A DNA stretch of 64,000 nucleotides from Atherinomorus stipes (lineage: Eukaryota; Chordata; Actinopteri; Atheriniformes; Atherinidae), in NCBI GenBank assembly GCA_023101725.1, contig JALJCO010007154.1, positions 186,001-250,000 of the forward strand. The letters run 5' to 3'. Positions 47,601-59,600 of this stretch are shown one piece after another. Positions within the stretch are counted from its first letter, which is position 1. The number at the start of each line of letters is the position of its first letter. The notes under the pieces are model-generated. The model did not search any database. It saw only the letters and a program-made list of their open reading frames with translations, and was not told where the DNA came from. The translations under genes and the position numbers were made by a program.

Positions 47601-50600
47601 TGGAGACCAGGAACTCTGATGTTGTCTGGTGGGAAAAATATGCAACAAATAAAAAAACAAATTAACAAAGCAATGTTAAAGGGACACTGTGTAATTGGGA
47701 GCAGCTCCCTCGTACTTTTCATGCTGCATTCACGTGAAACCGGGCAGACCGACGACGTCCGCTGCATGTAGAGTTATCACCGGCCTCTATGTGAAAACGT
47801 GGTCCGTCAGTTACAGTGACATCAGTCCACATCTGATTTGTTGTCATGGCGATGTCGTATTGTTTTCCCTGACCTATGTTTTACAGTCTTTCGTTCGGCT
47901 TCATTGATTAAAATGACATCTGGTTTGTTACCGACGGCCGTCTGCCCGACTGCACGTGAACCCAGCATCAGTGAGACGCTGGTTTCTCCCCACTGCAGCG
48001 CGGTGACTTTTCAAAGACATTACCTCGAACTGAGCTGAAAACTCCGGTGTGTCCGGTGAGTTTCTGTGTTTTCCTACTGTCACGCTTCTCCCGAACGCAA
48101 AAACATGGCGATACGACATGGCAGCCTTCACCGAGCCGACCCGCTCGATGTGTAAATGAATGATACGAACGGCAAATTTAGAACTTAGAGGAGCACTTCA
48201 GTTTGTTGATGGGAGTGATTACTGATTAATGAAAAAACACTTTTGAACCAAATAATCAGTTTTTGTGAATAAAACACAAGAGAACTTACACAATATCCCT
48301 TTAACTACATGCAGTCATTTCTTAGATTTTTGATATTCCATCTTTTATACCAAGTTTTCAGAAATGCATTTACATATCTGCATAATTTATAACCACCTAC
48401 TATGAACATATTTGACACTTAACAGGGTTTGAATACAAGGTACAAATGCAACAATCTGCTCCTACAGATTTACTTGTTGCTGAAAAGTCTACAAGAGCAT
48501 ATGCCTTTCTATTCATGCCTTTCGTGTAGACAAGTTTCACAAGCATTTCTGGTTTACATCCGCTGTCGATCGGTTACTGCTAAGCATTTCCGGTTGAGTA
48601 ACATCAGCGTTCATTTACATTGAATGCAGATGGCTCTAAAATAAAACACTCGTTTTTTTCCCTATTTTAGTGAGACCATGACAGTAAACAGTACTAGCAA
48701 CAAAGTAGGCTGTGTGCTGCACTTAAGTGTCCATGAAGGCGGATGTTCAAGCAAGCCAGAGTCTGAATGACTCCTGTCTAAAGGCTTGGGTGGTGGTTAC
48801 AGAGGATGGAGAGGTGGAGACTGCAGGCTGCACCTGTATAACTGGACCAGGTCGGTCATGCAGCCGCCGTCCTATGGTAAGTTCGCTCACTTTACAACGT
48901 ACATATTTGTTTGTTTTCAGATTTTGTAATCATCACAAAACACTAAAAATCCATCCTAATCCACCCTCATCCTTTTTTTTTTCTTGTTCTCTGCTCTCAC
49001 AGCAGCAGTGCATAAAACAGAAAAAGTTATGTAGACTGAAGTATGCTATATACCTGAGACATGAAATAGGCCTCTGTTTCTTCAAGACACTTTTCCAGTC
49101 TTGCAGTTCCTCTGGATGGCAGCTGACAGTACAGGGTGCCATCAGCACACACATCTGAGACGCGCACATCCCGATAGATAACATTTTCCTACAGGAAGAG
49201 GACAGGTTAACGTTAGACAGCAGTTTCCCCTTTTGACTCAAACTGAGCTACAACCTGCAAAATTAGCAAAATGCACACAACTCCTGAGGCACATCACATG
49301 AGAAGGGAACAATAGCACCATCTAGTGAGACATGAGCTAACATAAAAAGGAAAAACTTCCTCATGAGTGCATAACTTCCACCACCCCAACACTGTCATGT
49401 TAGCGTACAGAAAGAGGGTTGTTCATGGACTTGTCCTGCAGAGACTTCAGGCAACAGGAGTTGATGTTTATGTCATCCTCTTGTGATGTATCATAAAGTA
49501 CAGCCACAGGCATTTCATTCAGGTGGCATGGCTCTAATGTTTCCATCTGCAGGATCTTTGAAACTGCCAACTGATCCAAGCGTGACAGCACAGATGGATG
49601 GGAGCTGAATTCCTCCAGCCCTGCCAGGGGGAAAGATGTTAAATCTTAGTTACTTCTCACCTATTATATTAAATAAAGAACCAAACAATATACATGTCAC
49701 AAATAAAGTGAAAAAATAAAACAATTTCTCAATGCTCCAAGTACCTGCAAGCCTGACATTTGTTGCTTGGAAGGGCAAGGAGAGGAAGTCCTGGTGCAGC
49801 TCCAGCAGATTACTCCCATCAGTCTCCAAACAGAAGCCATGGTCCACATAGTAAAGCTGCCAGACACACAAGATGTCTTAGTTTGCATGTGCGCTTACAT
49901 ACTGAGCAGTGTTGTCCATTCAAGTCTAATCTTCATGGCTCGTCACAAAAATTTGACTCTACACATTTTTGTCAGACAGAATCTGATTTATAAAATTAAA
50001 AAGAAACCTGACAACTAAGGCAATTACCTTAACCTTGTTGGCGTTTTGGACCTCTAAGACCTGTGCTCTGGACACATCTCCATCGTCCACTCGGACTGCG
50101 ACCAGCTGACCAACGACTGGGTTAGGCAGAAGATGCTGTGTGGGATTCTGGCTGTAGAGGGACTGCATGGCATCTTCCATGGCTTCCTGAGCAGCGGAGT
50201 ACTTGTCACCTACATACCTAAACAGACAGCGGACTTTGCATGGTAAGTCTTAAAAAACACAAATGTAGATACGAGCACTCAACAGGTAAAAAAATACAAA
50301 CTGAAGTCAAAATTAAATCATTTGCAATCATTTTCATAAACCACTGGGCATGACTGCTCCCCACTGTAGGGCTGGGGGATATAAAGATGAAGCATAATCG
50401 ATATAAAAAAATTATATTGAAGAATACTGATATATATTGAAAACTATAACAAATTTAAAAACAGTGCAGCCCTGGCCTGGGTGCTGGCAGCTTAGATGGT
50501 AAAACAAGCTCAGGATATTTCCAATAGCATCAGTAATAGCATAACTTTTTTTGGTAGCAAAGGATAAATAGTTTGTGTGTGTGTGCTTTTTTTTCTCTCT

Positions 50601-53600
50601 CTCTCTCTACTTGTCCTGTCCAGCATGGTAGCAGCAGAATGATGATCTGCCTGCTTTATTGTGTTGAACAGATTTGCTTTGCTCAGAGGGGCATAATAAA
50701 TATAAGGCTCCTCTTGATATTCATTTTATTTAATTGAATGGTTGTTTATAACTGCATTTTACTTAATATTGCTGGGGCTGACAAGAAGAAACAGAAGGTC
50801 AAGAGACAAAACAACAAGGAGTGGAACAGTAAAAAAAAACAAACAAGAGTGTGAAGAGAAGTAAGAAGAAAAAAAAAACAAAACAGATATGCCAACAGAT
50901 CCAACTGGCTGCATCTGCACAGAAAGCCATTTATAAAAAACATTCCATGGTCTTTGCTGGAAAACAAAGCTCACAATCCCCTACAGGAGGACCTGCAGGT
51001 GGCAACCTAGCTGAAAATAACTTAATAGACAGCTACTAGAGCAAAACAAGATCATACATACAGACAGAACGACGCAGAAAAGAGGCCAAACCTTAGCAGA
51101 AGTAGTTATTAATACACACCAAACAAGAAGCACAATCACAGTGTCATCATGCAGAATAAAAGGTGCTCTATGGTGATGCAGTCATGCAGATGCAACCTCG
51201 TCTCTGCAAGGGCCGAAAGAAGCCGGCACGGCCCGAGACCCAGGCCACTAGCATAGGATACATATTCTAAATGTAATCCCTAAAACTGTCTGAATCTAGA
51301 TAAATAAGAAGGAAAGAGAGTGGGTGTTGGTGGATCTGGTTCACCGTGACGAAAAAACATATCTGCATGCCAGTTTGGCAAAACCATCATCTTTAAAAAT
51401 CCGAATTTGGATTTTTAAATTCCACCAGTAATAACTTTGTTTCTGGACACCAGATGATAAAACTTCAATCTAAGTTTTGAAAATGATCAAAGATTTAAAA
51501 ATAAGGAGGATAAAGTGGGTTTTGGTGGATCTGGTTCACCACTGGAACATCTGCAACAAGTTAATTTCCTTGGTGATTTAATGCCAAATTCAGATTTTTC
51601 TAGTTATGGCATGAGCACTTGTGTTATTTTTCTGATTTATCAGCTCAGCTGATACTAACAGAAAGTTATTGGCAGTTCCTGTGCTTGAGGGCCAGTACCC
51701 TGCAGGTATTAAGAGTTTCCTGTGGCACTGGAGTCGGCCACCGCTGCTCTACGGGTGGAACTTGCACTGAAATAGGAACATTTGCGTAACTGTTAACTCA
51801 TGCTAACAGCGCAGCTGTTCAGCCGGATACAAAATGAAACAACTGATACAAATGAAAGTGATGAGTGAAAGCTGGTAAGCAGGTTATTAACCCGTCTTCA
51901 TGAGGAGAAATCGATAAGATAAATAATGTATCTGATAGATGTAGGAAAAATCCGGTCACGTATCTGGCGTCGAAGTCCCAACTGTAAACGTTGACAGCAC
52001 TAATACGCACAGTGCATCAATACTGCCATTATATTTCATATTTTTCTGTGGTTTTGTGTGTGAATGATATGGCACACCTTATAGTTACTGCATTACTGCT
52101 TTTGGCCTCAGTAACCAGCACTGAGGAGCATCGCTCTGATGGGGGAGTCAGGCGTGGAGGAACTCTGGGACCCAGGACTTCCAGACCAGAGGGAAGGGGG
52201 GTGTTTCTGCATGACTGGCCGTCATGGTTGGCTCTCAGCTTCAGGTCTACTTGCTTGGCATTGTACAAGATGGCCTGACCACAAAGAAGTGCATCAGAGT
52301 TAGCACATGCTTAAATAAAAAAGAAAACAGGAAGGGGATCATAGGTGCTGGTGGACAGCACTGCAGATTTACTGCTAAAAGAAAAAGTCCACATTTTTCC
52401 TTCCACATAAATCATAGTTCTAACTCATCACTTTTGGGAAACAAAGTTTACATTTTTATAATAAGGAGAGATGCTATATGCAAAATATGACAACTGTTAA
52501 CAGTTTTTTTCCCTTTAAAAACCCTTTTTAAAAATACTATTAAACACTGAGCCATCTCATTCTCTTACCTTCCTCTTGTCACGTGAGAAGGGATACTCAA
52601 TCGAACAGATATCATGCAAAACTGCCAAGTTATCCAGAATATGTTCAGGGAAATCCATCTTGTATGTGTCCACAAAAAGTTTAGGCAACGCATGGGTCCA
52701 CAGCCCATGACTGTACTTGGAAAGAAGCTCCTTTATTCTCCGTTGAACTTCAACTGGCAAGACAACAGGAGAAGAATCTGAGGGAGGACAAGCAGCAGCA
52801 TTGGAGGATGAAGGCTGTCCAACTTTCAAAAGGGGTAAAATATCACGGTCAGGCTGGAGGGAGGGGGCGCAGCAGAACTGTTGGCTGAATGAGGACGAGT
52901 CCAGACCGGGGCTAATAGAGGGGTGCTGCAGTTGGGGGTAGTTGTAGCCAAGTTGTTATTATCTTTGCATCTATTGTTGATCTTGACAGCAAGATCTGTG
53001 CACTGGGGCAGTCGCGGAGGCAGATCACACTTGTGAGCAGGACTCTGTAAGGTCACTAATGATGACACACTGTCTGAGGCAGCCTTGTCCGTTTGGAGAG
53101 GAAATATAAAGGTGGGCTGAGCCAAGAGTGTTTTTGGGGAAACTACAGGTTTAGGAACAGAAGGTGGATGGAGAGTTGGAGAAAACCGTCCAGATGTTGA
53201 TGTGTGGGAAGAAGTTGATATGTTGACTGTGCTTGAATCAAAGCGTGATACTGTAGAGGAGTTGGTGGCATTTGAAGGCACCGTGGAAGGTTTGGGAGGC
53301 AGAGGAGGGTAGATGAGTCTGTCAGCTCGGTTGGTAATGGAAGGTTTTTCCAGCTACAGGAGCAGATGAAGAATAATTAAAGGGAAAAATGAAAAAAAAA
53401 AAAAAAACTTATAGAACATTGCTGTTGCATCACAAGTTTATTATAAAGTGTCTTACCATGCATACAGTTGGCCAGTTTTCCAGGTCTAAGAGCGCCTGAG
53501 GATGGAGTGTCTGATTGAACATCCGACTGTACACATCCGACAGTTTGGACATCCACAGTCCGTTGGAGTACTTCTTCAAGACCTGTGTTATTTGGCTTTG

Positions 53601-56600
53601 TACTTCTGCTACCTTGTACACATCAGTCTGTATGAAGACAATAAACATTAATAATCAGTTGTATCGCAATGCTATGAAATGTGTGGAAATGTACTTTTAT
53701 GGTAAATCCCATTATTCAAATGAGTATTTTGACAACTGGGAAAAAAAAAACTTGGAGACTCGAGTGACACATTGTAAATGTGGAATCTGTGTGAACTTAT
53801 TTCCTGTATCGTGTTTTGAGCACCTGCACCTTATTAATAAACTTGCTTATGAATGGGATTGTAGACTCAGTGCATGGAGATTATGGTTTAAAGTTATGTA
53901 CCTGGGAATTTTTGGGTCTCGACACTGGTTCTGGACGAATCTCTGAAAAACAGTTTGAAATAAGCAATGGTTAAATTTTCAAATCACCCTGCATCTGGAG
54001 ATGATTCGCCTGCTTGTGAAGAAAAATCTTTTAAAATGTGTTTTGAACTGTGATTGTTTATCCACTTATTTTATCTAAATAATTACAGTTTAATTTTGTT
54101 TTTTAAGTTCATGTCTTCTTACCCTTTATCATCGAGCAACTTGTGCCATTAGTATTAGAAAGATCATCTCTGTGAAAATGCTATATGCAGGGCTCCAGAC
54201 TAACTTTCAGCACTGGTGCGCCTAACTTTGTAATTTGGGTGCACCAGCAAAACGTTTAGGTGCACCTCAATGTTTCCAGCATCGCTGTATGCAGCTCATT
54301 TTAATCCAGTTTAAGGATTTTCTTTTAATCATTTTACATAGACAGTGATGGTTACTGAAGTTATTATGAACAATAATGAGGTTTAGAAAACTGTTTATCT
54401 TTAATGTTGTCAGTAGAAAAAACATTTTCAGGGGGAAGCTTCACTGAACTTCATGAATCTAAACATTTCAAACTGAAATGTCTTGAGGCTGTGAAGCTTC
54501 AGGATGGGCATATTGATATCCTGGAGTCGCTACTTCAATACCAGCCAGACAAAATATCTGAATCCATACTTTTTTTAGTGTTCCGATACCACTGTACAGA
54601 TACAACATATGCATTTGTTTCCACATCTGAGAGTTTTAGAAATGAAATGGTGTGAAAGCAGACAGATTCTAGCTTTTGTATCACATGATGGTGGTAGCCT
54701 ATCAGATGTCATGATGATGCTGCTACTGTTAGTGATGATGATGATGTTTTGTTATCTTTCAGTACTTTAACGCAGGTTATTACGTTTTGGTAAATTTATG
54801 ATATTACTATTACATTTGAACATTTTTCACTGAATACATTTAAATAATCTTAACCTGTACTTAAGTTATCTGATAACTAAAATAAGCTTTTAATCTTATT
54901 TTTATTTAATTTCTTCATCAATATAGTTTATTATTGTTTCTCAAGTTTTACTTATATCTAATATAGCCCTTGGATTCAAGATATTAATGCAAACTGCAAT
55001 CATGAGGTTTTTTTTAAACGGACCAAAAGTGTCAGTATTGGTATCAATGAAAAAAGTACCATAAACTACTGGTATCGTATGTGTGGTCTGCTCCTACAGC
55101 CCCAACCCGCTTTCCTTTGATTCAGCACAAGTTGTGAATGCCTCTCAAGCTGGACTGCAATCACGCAGTAGTGAAAGCTACAGACGCAATTGAGGACGTC
55201 ATCACATCAAGACAACACAGTAGAACTGCGGGGAAGCCTGAAGCTTGTGACTTCCGCATTTCTGCAGATGCGAGGTTAAACAGGTAGTTCTGTAAAGAGC
55301 TGATCAAGGTGATGAGAAAGAACAAAAATCTAAACACATGCAGCATTTAAATACATCGATATCACAGCGTGCACAGCCCTGTCCTGACACAGACGAGCTT
55401 TGTGGTTAATAATGCTGGGCACCGAAACACCGAAATTTACAGCTATAAACAACTTTTCAATAATGTCATGTTATTAAAGTTAAAAATTGTGCTAAATAAT
55501 TCAATCAAAATAATCATGATTATCTTTTTTGCAGCAGCCCTACCATTACTAACTGAACCACAGAAACACTCAGAGGTTATGATATTTGTGACGAAATCAA
55601 CTATTAAGTTCTAACTTACCTGCAGAATTCTTGTTTGAGTTTAAGAGGCTCGTCTCTCCCTGTTGAAAACAAAGTGTTTTAACAGCAACACAATCTAACC
55701 TTAACTTAAAGGTAGAGTCCGGAGTGTTCCCCCATTCCTGTTCGTAAACACGATTCAAACTGAGAGTCCCTCCCCTCGGGTTAATGGTCACATCGCTCTT
55801 CAGCTCCAAGCCTCTCCTTCAAAGCTCAGAAGCAGGTGAAAGCCAAACCAATATGAACCCTGGTTTTTGAGCGTGCGCTATTGAAAGCTTTTATCGCCGC
55901 AAAACACTTTTCTTCACCGCATCCACCATTTTTTATCAAGAATTCGAGTGAATCCGGTGTCGGCTCCAGTCGACATTTAAAAAAAGAAAAAACAGTTTGT
56001 TCCAATCGGCGAGTTTATCCCAACACAGTGCTACGCCCTAAGCTCCGTCACTGGCTGGAGACAACACGCAAATCTCCACCCAGAACCATCCTCATAACAC
56101 CGAAACAAAGGGAAAAGGCTAAATACAGCCAGGGGAGGGGGAGTTACAAACAAGACCTGCCGCCACACAAAAGCAGAGGCCCAAAGGTACGGATTAAGCC
56201 AGATTCACTCACACATGTCCAGTGTTTATTTTCAGGGGGGAAACTCCGGACTCTGCCTTTAATGTCAGAGTTCTCAGACTCAACAGTTTAGAGGGCAAGA
56301 TGACAGTGTCGCACATTATAGAAGATTTTTCTAATTTCCAATGCAAAGCAAGGGAGCTCAATATGAGCTAATGAAGAGACGCCGAATGGCCAATGACTTG
56401 GCTAGCCAAGCAAAAACGAACGAGCAAAAACGAAGAAAAAGCAGACACTTTCTTACGCTAGGGAAACACTGCATGCGGAAGCGCGCCGAGGCCACATCGG
56501 ACGCGCACAGTCGGTAGCAGTCCTGCTTCTCTGCTGTACTTCTACAGGTGATAATTCCACAATGGGTGCATCTGCTCTGCTTTCATACTATTTACAAGCA

Positions 56601-59600
56601 GAAAGCCGACATTTCTTGTGAGAATCCTTCCACTTGCATTTTCAATACAGATGAAGACATAATTGACAAATTATTAGATCTATTAAAAAGAGATCGGTTG
56701 TGTCCCTAGGGTTACTCTCTTTCCTCCACTTACAGATTACTTTTGGGTTTATATCATAATAATGCCCTCACTCATAGCAGATTAACTTTTAGAGTTCATT
56801 ATCACTGATCTCATTCTAAAAGTAAGAATGGGCGTCTATAATATGTGTCTGTGAAGAAACCTGCGTATGAAATTAATGAAACTCGTCCAGACTGGGGACC
56901 GTCAGTACATCTTAGATGCAGAGGTGAAAGCTGCAGAAAACTCCAGATGACGGAGAAAGAGGAAACGGGAGAGTGATGCGGCAGTCAGCAATGCAGCTGC
57001 AACATTCTCTTTGATTCCATCCATTTTTCGAAGTGTTTGAGTATGTGTCTCGCAGCACTCCACTATATGAACCAAAACTCTGGCCCGTGAAGCCCACAAT
57101 GCATTGTGAAATATCACGTGTCCTTTAGAGCCCTATAGGAAAACGTATGCTTAAAGATCAACAAAATACAAATTCTATTTATAAAAGAAAAAAAAAAAAT
57201 TGGTCTGGTTTGTTTGAATACGTGCACTATAAAAATAAGCTTGGGCTGGAGTAATGCTGCAACCTCCAACTGAGCCCAATTCCTAACTGTACCGAGCCTA
57301 GCGGACTATTCTCATGTGAATTCATCATTACTAGGGCTGGGATAAACAATTATTTACCAAACAATTAATCTATTGATATGGGGCGTGAGTGTGTGTGGTT
57401 GTCTGTCTCTCTGTGTTGGCCCTGTGACTGACTGGTGACCTGTCCAGGGTGTACCCCGCCTCTCGCCTGATAATAGCTGGGGTAGGCTCCAGCAGCCCCC
57501 ATGACCCTGAACTGGATAAGCAATATAGAAAATGACTCACTGACTGACTAATCTATCGATTATTTTTTCAATCCAGATTAATCCAATGATTCACTTTTTC
57601 AATTTGATTCGATTATCTCCCCATAAATTGACAGACAGCAATTTATACAAATTTATACATGTTGATATACATAACTGAACTGAAAAAAAGAGCATGAATA
57701 AAAAAGGCAGTGGGAGCCGGCAGCCTGTCATGAAGTCTTTCCTGAACCAACAGAATGTAAAATTTATGTTGAAAACACATCGGCCAGCTGACACACACAT
57801 GCTGCGTGTGTCCCTAGCGTCAGATGGTAGACAGATGCAGTCAATCCCAACAAGCCTAACAGGTTAAAACAGATGCAGAAAGTTACATGAAGCTCTTCGA
57901 GCTGCTGGAAGCAGTGAGCGTTAATAAAAAGTAAAAAATACAGCACGGGTCCGGACGTTTATTCATATGCGTGTTCTCCATCCCCGCCTCTCTCCTCATT
58001 CCCCCACACTGTTGGTGACAACCGTTTCATACACGCTTGACAGAAGCCCCTGTATGGTCTAAAAGTGCTGCTTCGTGACACAAAAGGCGATGAATTTCTG
58101 AACAGGAAAGTTAAGCCGCAAAACCCTGCTGATACCGAATCTGCTACAATCTGTGCGTCATTTTCAGTGGTTATACGGTAATTTGTTGAGACCTTTTCGG
58201 CGTTCTCCGTGTAGCCTAATGTTTGATCAGTAACATGCAGTCATAAGCCAGAGCCTGGGAGGCTTTATTCATGTAAGACAATCAGATTATCAACAGGAAA
58301 CCTCCCATGACTCACATTACAGCAACTTAGGTACATAAATGGGAAACACAGATCAGGTCAATTGGTCGTGGATATGAAACTGTAGGTTCATGACAACCAT
58401 CAGCTGGGTGGCGTATCATAACCGGAAGTGCATTACAGCAGCTCAAAGTCAGACCAAAATCTTTAACGAGGCATCATAGGTCCATCATGAGCGACACTTG
58501 AGCAATTATAATACTCACTTTTCGTCTAAAATAGTCTCAAAATAACATTACAGTACACAGTTGTGGTTATACAAATGACGGCTCAGTGTACTCATGCTGA
58601 AGCCCCGTTTAGAGTTGAGTTAGCTCATCATTCGTGCTGGGATCGACTAGCCAGTTTGGACACAAGCCCCGCCCGACAGCTCGGACGCAAGGAAATAAAT
58701 AAGGATATAAATACAGAAATAAATAGGGGAATATAAAGAGAGACGAATAACGATATTTAAAAGGAAAATAAATGAGAATAAATATATGGAAATAAATAGG
58801 GATAGTTAAAGGGAAATAAATAAGGAAATATATAAGTAAATAAATAAGGGTATATATGAGTAAATGAATAAGGATATATATAAATAAATGAAAAAGGATA
58901 TATATAGGGAAATGAATATGGATATATATAAGTTAATAAAGAAAATATATGTTGAAATAAACAGGGAAATATATGAGTAAATGAATAAGAAAATATATAG
59001 GAAAATAAATGAGGATATATATACAAAAATGAATAAGGAAATAAATATAAAAATGAATAAGGAAAAATAAATGAAAATTAATTAAATGATATGAATAATA
59101 ATGTTATTAAGTGAAAATAAATAAAAAAAAATACAAAAATATTTGATTTGTTTTAGGTATTTGTCTATATATTCGCTCATTTATTTTCTTATTCTTTTTC
59201 AGATTTATTCTTTATTGTGGCACTCTTACCCCGTGTTCACACCGGACGCGAATAAAATTATTCGCGCGAATGAATTGCATGTTAAGTCAATGTACAGGCG
59301 CGAATTGACGCGCCTTTGCTCGGCGCGGCGCTTTTGACGCGAATTCGCGGCGCGATGAGCCCCAAACGCGCGCCTAACTCGCGCGAATGAGGCGTCTTAT
59401 TCGCGCGAATAGAGCGTATTTTGCCTATTCGCTCGAGTTGAAAAAATTGAACTCGAGCGTTTTTGACCCGCGAACAAACCAGCCCCGTCATTGAAAATGA
59501 ATCAGACGTGATGTGAACGGACCGGCGCTCTGCAGCTCGCTGCTCTCTTCAATAGTAAAGAAGGGAAAAGTGCTTTTCACAGATAAAATCACAAAGTGCT

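Noticed and set aside
52854..52906. A 53-bp intron (GTCTGG...CCTCCAG) to explain the tdrd7 frame change
   Set aside because: It would restore frame, but it is too short for a normal fish intron, the donor is weak, and the sequence it removes reads well as protein in the LOTUS 3 frame.
55881..56291. 136-codon plus-strand open frame
   Set aside because: Lies almost wholly in the TTAA-flanked element 55706-56262, with no recognisable domain.
58757..59026. YPYLF-repeat protein frame, minus strand
   Set aside because: Produced by the AT-rich minisatellite.
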